A stretch of 9,549 bases of DNA, from contig PKRG01000037.1 of NCBI GenBank assembly GCA_017577575.1, positions 1 through 9,549 on the forward strand, written 5' to 3'. Made by a program: the position numbers and the translations under genes. Origin of the DNA: Acidimicrobiia bacterium. Lineage in GTDB: Bacteria > Actinomycetota > Acidimicrobiia > Spongiisociales > ZC4RG35. Every line of letters starts with the position of its first letter. The stretch's first letter is position 1. Below are positions 6,949-9,549 of this stretch, one piece after another. The notes below the pieces were generated by a model. It was not told where the DNA came from. It worked only from the letters and a program-made list of their open reading frames with translations, and did not search any database.

Positions 6949-7494
6949 TCAGATCACCTTGTCGTGGGTCACCGGACGCGTCACGAGCTTTTCGACCCTG
7001 CCTTCCGGGCTGTAGGTCGAAGCGTCTTCGACCAGGCCGGACAGGGCGGCCTGGACCCGGCCGAGGCCTTCGGTCGCCAGCCGCCGGTTGTCCCGGGTCA
7101 CCTTTTCGACCTGATCGACCAGCGACATGAACGTCCGCCGGTGCTCGGAGAACGCCGTTCGATACGGCTCCGGGGCGTGTTCGGTGAGGTAGGCGAGCTT
7201 GAGGTCGTGAGGCGGCATCCCCCAGTCCTCGGCCAACGACGAGATGAGCTCTTCCCGACGCTCTTCTTCTTCGCGGATGCGGCGGAGGACGCTTTCGATC
7301 TCCGCCATCGCGATCGGCACGAAAGCTGCTTGATCGGAGGAAAGGAGGAGTTGTGCTTCGAGCAGCTTGAACAGCAGGTATTCGACCAGCTGCCGTTGTC
7401 TCCCGAGCTGGGCCACCAGATCGGGGAGGACCGGGGATGCCGCGTGAGTCTTCACGACTTCGACCGTCGGCCGCCCTGTGGGGCTTTTAAGCAT
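6949..7494 (-). CDS. flgN: FlgN-family export chaperone for FlgK/FlgL
   Basis: FlgN-type proteins are cytoplasmic helical chaperones that keep FlgK and FlgL unfolded and deliver them to FlhA. The 181-residue product is almost entirely predicted helical, with leucine-rich heptads around residues 30-55 (LGRQRQLVEYLLFKLLEAQ), an E/R-rich segment at about 65-85 (RRIREEEERREEL) and a further helix at about 115-155. The family is weakly conserved, so the call rests on composition, length and its place directly before flgK. The ATG at 7492-7494 has AGGG four bases upstream. It is the first gene of the minus-strand operon and diverges from the + strand GGDEF-like gene. Confidence 0.8.
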   Translation of the reverse strand: MLKSPTGRPTVEVVKTHAASPVLPDLVAQLGRQRQLVEYLLFKLLEAQLLLSSDQAAFVPIAMAEIESVLRRIREEEERREELISSLAEDWGMPPHDLKLAYLTEHAPEPYRTAFSEHRRTFMSLVDQVEKVTRDNRRLATEGLGRVQAALSGLVEDASTYSPEGRVEKLVTRPVTHDKVI

Positions 7495-7501
7495 CGATCC
7501 C

Positions 7502-7528
7502 TAAATCCTCGGCCGGATCGGCCGATGA
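7502..7528 (+). promoter_or_regulatory. Sigma-28-type promoter for the GGDEF-like gene
   Basis: TAAA (7502-7505), 15 bases, then GCCGATGA (7521-7528) matches the FliA/WhiG consensus TAAA-N15-GCCGATAA at 11 of 12 defined positions with exact spacing. It lies in the short divergent gap upstream of the + strand gene. Transcription would begin near 7535 and give a leader of about 85 bases to the GTG at 7620. The -10 core lies in the palindrome ATCGGCCGAT (7517-7526), so a GCCGAT core is also readable toward flgN on the minus strand, although no -35 box fits there. Confidence 0.75.
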
Positions 7529-7607
7529 ACGGCGACAGACGATGAATGGCGATACGCTGCAGCGAGCTGACACACCTATGAAAGATCGGGGGACCATGGG
7601 GAGAGAC

Positions 7608-7615
7608 AGGAGGGG
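7608..7615 (+). promoter_or_regulatory. Shine-Dalgarno site that decides the GTG start at 7620
   Basis: AGGAGGGG (7608-7615) is nearly ideal; counted from AGGAGG, six bases separate it from GTG 7620-7622. The three in-frame ATGs upstream (7542, 7578, 7596) have no comparable site, and 7542 would be only about seven bases after the inferred transcription start. Confidence 0.7.
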
Positions 7616-7619
7616 TCTG

Positions 7620-8246
7620 GTGGGCGACAACCCGAACTCCGAGGGAGAACGGGGAGAACTCGAGCTCCGTCTCCGGGAGCTGCAGGAGCAACTGGAGGAA
7701 TACCGCCGCCGCTACGGAGAGCTGCGCCTGGCGCTCGAAACTCTGACCACGATCGATCCCACCAGCGGGGTCCGCAACCGGCTCGGCATCCTCCAGTCCA
7801 TCGAAGGGGCCTTGCAGTGGAACAGCCGGGAAGGTCAGCCCTTCGGGGTGGTCGTGCTCGACATCCCCACGCTGGCCGAGCTCCGCCGGCACGAAGACCA
7901 GGTCCTGGTCGATGAGGCCATCGCCCATGTCGCAGCAGTCATCTCCGCCGGGTTGCGCGACGTCGACCGGGTGGGGCGATGGAACGACGATGTGTTCGTC
8001 GTGGTCTTGGCCAAACTCGATGCCAACGGCGTCCGGCCCGTCGCCGCCCGCCTCGTCTCCATGCTGTCGGCGGTGCCGATCCACGGAGAGCGCCGGGTCT
8101 ACGAGCTGACGCCGAAGATGACCGCCCTCCTCGTCGAGCCGAAAGCCGGAGTCAGCGTCGACGACCTCGCCCGGGAGATCGATGCCGCCCACGGGTCCGA
8201 TGAGCCCGACGCTCCACGCGTGATCACCTTCCGCCGCGACGCTTAA
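7620..8246 (+). CDS. Degenerate GGDEF protein with retained RxxD I-site
   Basis: The product (208 residues from GTG 7620) is probably a c-di-GMP-binding protein rather than a synthase. An E/L/R-rich coiled coil spans about residues 13-42. The GGDEF fold starts at DPTSGVRNR (46-54, like DPLTGLPNR) and continues with VVVLDI (77-82, metal-ligand-type Asp81 kept). The substrate Asn is replaced by Arg89, and Asp98 is kept. The signature GGDEF itself is NDDVF (122-126), which lacks both glycines and the catalytic acidic pair. An RxxD motif, RDVD (113-116), sits exactly five residues before it, the position of the product-inhibition I-site. The gene follows a sigma-28-type promoter and precedes flgE. 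A longer version from ATG 7542 (234 residues) is possible but less likely. Confidence 0.85.
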   Translation: MGDNPNSEGERGELELRLRELQEQLEEYRRRYGELRLALETLTTIDPTSGVRNRLGILQSIEGALQWNSREGQPFGVVVLDIPTLAELRRHEDQVLVDEAIAHVAAVISAGLRDVDRVGRWNDDVFVVVLAKLDANGVRPVAARLVSMLSAVPIHGERRVYELTPKMTALLVEPKAGVSVDDLAREIDAAHGSDEPDAPRVITFRRDA

Positions 8247-8269
8247 GCGATAGCCGCTGCGGCCGACTG
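8243..8269 (+). promoter_or_regulatory. Possible sigma-28-like promoter before flgE
   Basis: TTAA (8243-8246), 15 bases, then GCCGACTG (8262-8269). Spacing and the GCCGA core fit the motility sigma factor consensus; the -35 box and the last bases of the -10 box differ. The region closely resembles that before the HD-GYP gene, including CGGCCGACTGGA. The -35 box overlaps the stop codon of the upstream gene. It would start a transcript near 8276 with a leader of about 84 bases for flgE. Confidence 0.4.
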
Positions 8270-8281
8270 GAGCCCCGACCA

Positions 8282-8349
8282 GAAGCAAGAAGGCTTCCAC
8301 GGACCGGGAAGCTGCCACCCCACGGACGGGCCGTCAGGAATGAGGAGGT
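8282..8349 (+). promoter_or_regulatory. Structured flgE leader with CsrA-type GGA sites
   Basis: The leader holds two copies of CACGGAC (8298-8304 and 8321-8327), 23 bases apart. The first lies in a hairpin: GCTTCC (8293-8298) pairs with GGAAGC (8307-8312), loop ACGGACCG. The second can sit as the hexaloop ACGGAC closed by CCC (8319-8321) and GGG (8328-8330). A third GGA is in the Shine-Dalgarno AGGAGGT (8343-8349), ten bases before the ATG. GGA in a loop plus GGA at the ribosome site is the known CsrA target layout. GAAGC (8282-8286) can also pair with GCTTC (8293-8297) and would compete with the first hairpin. Confidence 0.45.
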
Positions 8350-8359
8350 CGCCTCTCAC

Positions 8360-9547
8360 ATGATGCGCTCGATGTTCTCCGGGGTGTCCGGCTTGCGATC
8401 GCACCAGACGATGATGGACGTCGTCGGTAACAACGTCGCCAACGTCAACACGCCCGGTTACAAGGCCTCACAGGTCACTTTCCAGGAGACCCTGACCCAG
8501 ACGGTGCGCGGAGCCGCTCCCGGAAGCGGCGTCGTCGGCGGCACCAATCCGATCCAGATAGGCCTCGGCACCCAGGTCGCCACCGTCGACGGGATCTTCA
8601 CCCAAGGCGCCGTCCAGACCACCGGCCGCAACACGGACCTGATGATCCAGGGCGACGGTTACTTCATCGTCCAGCGCGGGGAGGAGCGCTTCTACACCCG
8701 GGCCGGCAGCTTCGGCTTCGACCGCGAAGGCAACCTCGTCAACGGCAACGGGCTCAAGGTGATGGGGTGGACGTCGGTCGACGCCAACGGCCGGGTGGTC
8801 ACGACTGGAGCGCTGGAGGAGATCTCGATCCCGCTGGGCCAGGTGATCGAGCCCGAGTCCACCACTCTGGTGACGGTCCGCGGCAATCTCTCCGCCGGCG
8901 CCACCAGCCCTGTCACCACGTCCGTGAATGTCTACGACGATCTCGGAAACGCCACCGAGGTGGCGATCCGGTTCCAGAACAACGGAGGCAACCAGTGGGC
9001 CGTCGAGCGTCAGGAGGACGACGGCACCTGGACGCCGGTCGGAACGGTCTCCTTCGGCGCGGATGGCAGCTTCGCGTCGACCGCTCCTGACCCGCTCCAG
9101 CTCTCTCCGACGGTCTCCCTCGACCTGAGCGGGCTGGTGCAATACGGAGGCACCTCGAATCTGGAGGCCACATCGGATGGCCACGCCATGGGTGTCCTCC
9201 AGGACGTCACGATCGGTGCCGACGGCACCGTCACCGCCCATTTCTCCAACGGCCTGACCAGGGACATGGCCGTGATCGCGATCGCGACGTTCGCCAACCC
9301 GGGGGGTCTCAGCCGGGTCGGTGAGTCGACGTTCGCGGCTTCGCCCAACTCGGGAGCTGCGGTCATCGGCCAGCCCGGCTCGGGCGACAGGGGCTCGCTC
9401 ACTCCGGGCGCCCTGGAGATGTCGAACGTCGACCTGGCCCGGGAGTTCACGAATCTGATCATCGCCCAGCGCGGCTTCCAGGCCAACAGCCGGGTGATCA
9501 CCGCCTCCGACGAGATGCTCGCCGACCTGGTGAACATCCGTCGCTGA
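8360..9547 (+). CDS. flgE: FlgE, flagellar hook protein
   Basis: FlgE polymerises outside the cell into the hook, the universal joint between rod and filament. The 395-residue product starts with MFSGVSGLRSHQTMMDVVGN and VANVNTPGYKAS, the rod/hook D0 signature. It has the FlgE/F/G family segment GRNTDLMIQGDGYFIV and RAGSFGFDREGNLVN near residues 95-130, a variable middle, and a C-terminal family end with EFTNLIIAQRGFQANSRVI. Length is close to the usual 400 or so, which favours FlgE over the shorter FlgF and FlgG. ATG 8360 is followed at once by a second ATG (8363); the first is better spaced from AGGAGGT. flgD, commonly found before flgE, is absent here, so flgE appears to begin its own transcript. 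Confidence 0.94.
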   Translation: MMRSMFSGVSGLRSHQTMMDVVGNNVANVNTPGYKASQVTFQETLTQTVRGAAPGSGVVGGTNPIQIGLGTQVATVDGIFTQGAVQTTGRNTDLMIQGDGYFIVQRGEERFYTRAGSFGFDREGNLVNGNGLKVMGWTSVDANGRVVTTGALEEISIPLGQVIEPESTTLVTVRGNLSAGATSPVTTSVNVYDDLGNATEVAIRFQNNGGNQWAVERQEDDGTWTPVGTVSFGADGSFASTAPDPLQLSPTVSLDLSGLVQYGGTSNLEATSDGHAMGVLQDVTIGADGTVTAHFSNGLTRDMAVIAIATFANPGGLSRVGESTFAASPNSGAAVIGQPGSGDRGSLTPGALEMSNVDLAREFTNLIIAQRGFQANSRVITASDEMLADLVNIRR

Positions 9548-9549
9548 TG
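9547..9549 (+). CDS. Possible start codon of the next flagellar gene
   Basis: The last three bases are ATG, overlapping the flgE stop by one base (TGATG). The same arrangement links fliW and csrA in this window, so a coupled downstream gene is likely. Nothing of its product is visible, and no clear Shine-Dalgarno precedes it. Confidence 0.3.

Noticed and set aside
7542..7619. Longer N-terminus of the GGDEF-like protein from ATG 7542
   Set aside because: The ATG would lie about seven bases after the inferred transcription start with no ribosome site, whereas GTG 7620 has a near-ideal one.
7452..8318. 288-residue minus-strand open frame opposite the GGDEF-like gene
   Set aside because: It covers the sigma-28-type promoter and a gene with clear GGDEF-fold motifs, and its translation looks like antisense sequence.
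8270..8359. c-di-GMP riboswitch in the flgE leader
   Set aside because: The conserved GEMM core elements are not visible and the leader is short; the GGA hairpins explain the structure better.

Overview
The window is a strongly GC-rich, gene-dense stretch of a bacterial flagellar locus. It probably comes from an actinobacterium. That placement is an inference from three things: third codon positions are mostly G or C, GTG starts are frequent, and the order flgN-flgK-flgL-fliW-csrA is typical of Gram-positive flagellar clusters. No mobile element, CRISPR array, tRNA or rRNA is visible.

Layout: positions 1-2604 (+) hold the 3' part of flhA (type III export gate), then an FlhF-like protein whose nucleotide-binding site looks lost, then an 82-residue protein with two membrane segments. 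The three genes overlap or are coupled. A new + unit at 2651-4054 encodes a three-part signalling protein: a receiver-like domain without its phospho-acceptor Asp, a degenerate GGDEF domain, and an HD-GYP-type phosphodiesterase domain with all metal-ligand positions present. It converges on a minus-strand operon with only 5 bases between the two stop codons.

That minus-strand operon (7494 down to 4060) is flgN-flgK-flgL-fliW-csrA: a junction-protein chaperone, the two hook-filament junction proteins, and the FliW/CsrA pair that couples flagellin level to translation. Its genes are spaced by 1 to 4 bases or overlap by 1 to 4 bases, so it is almost certainly one transcript.

On the + strand again, 7620-8246 encodes a small coiled-coil plus degenerate GGDEF protein. 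Its catalytic motif is NDDVF, but it keeps an RxxD inhibitory-site motif. Just upstream is an almost perfect sigma-28 (FliA/WhiG type) promoter, TAAA-N15-GCCGATGA. flgE (hook protein) follows at 8360-9547, and a further gene probably begins on the last three bases.

The most interesting points are regulatory. Two degenerate c-di-GMP-type proteins flank the junction/CsrA operon. The promoters suggest control by a motility sigma factor. The roughly 85-base flgE leader carries two ACGGAC elements in potential hairpin loops plus a third GGA in the Shine-Dalgarno sequence, the classic layout of a CsrA target. A testable reading is that the hook gene, not only flagellin, is under CsrA-FliW translational control here, with c-di-GMP sensing built into the same locus.
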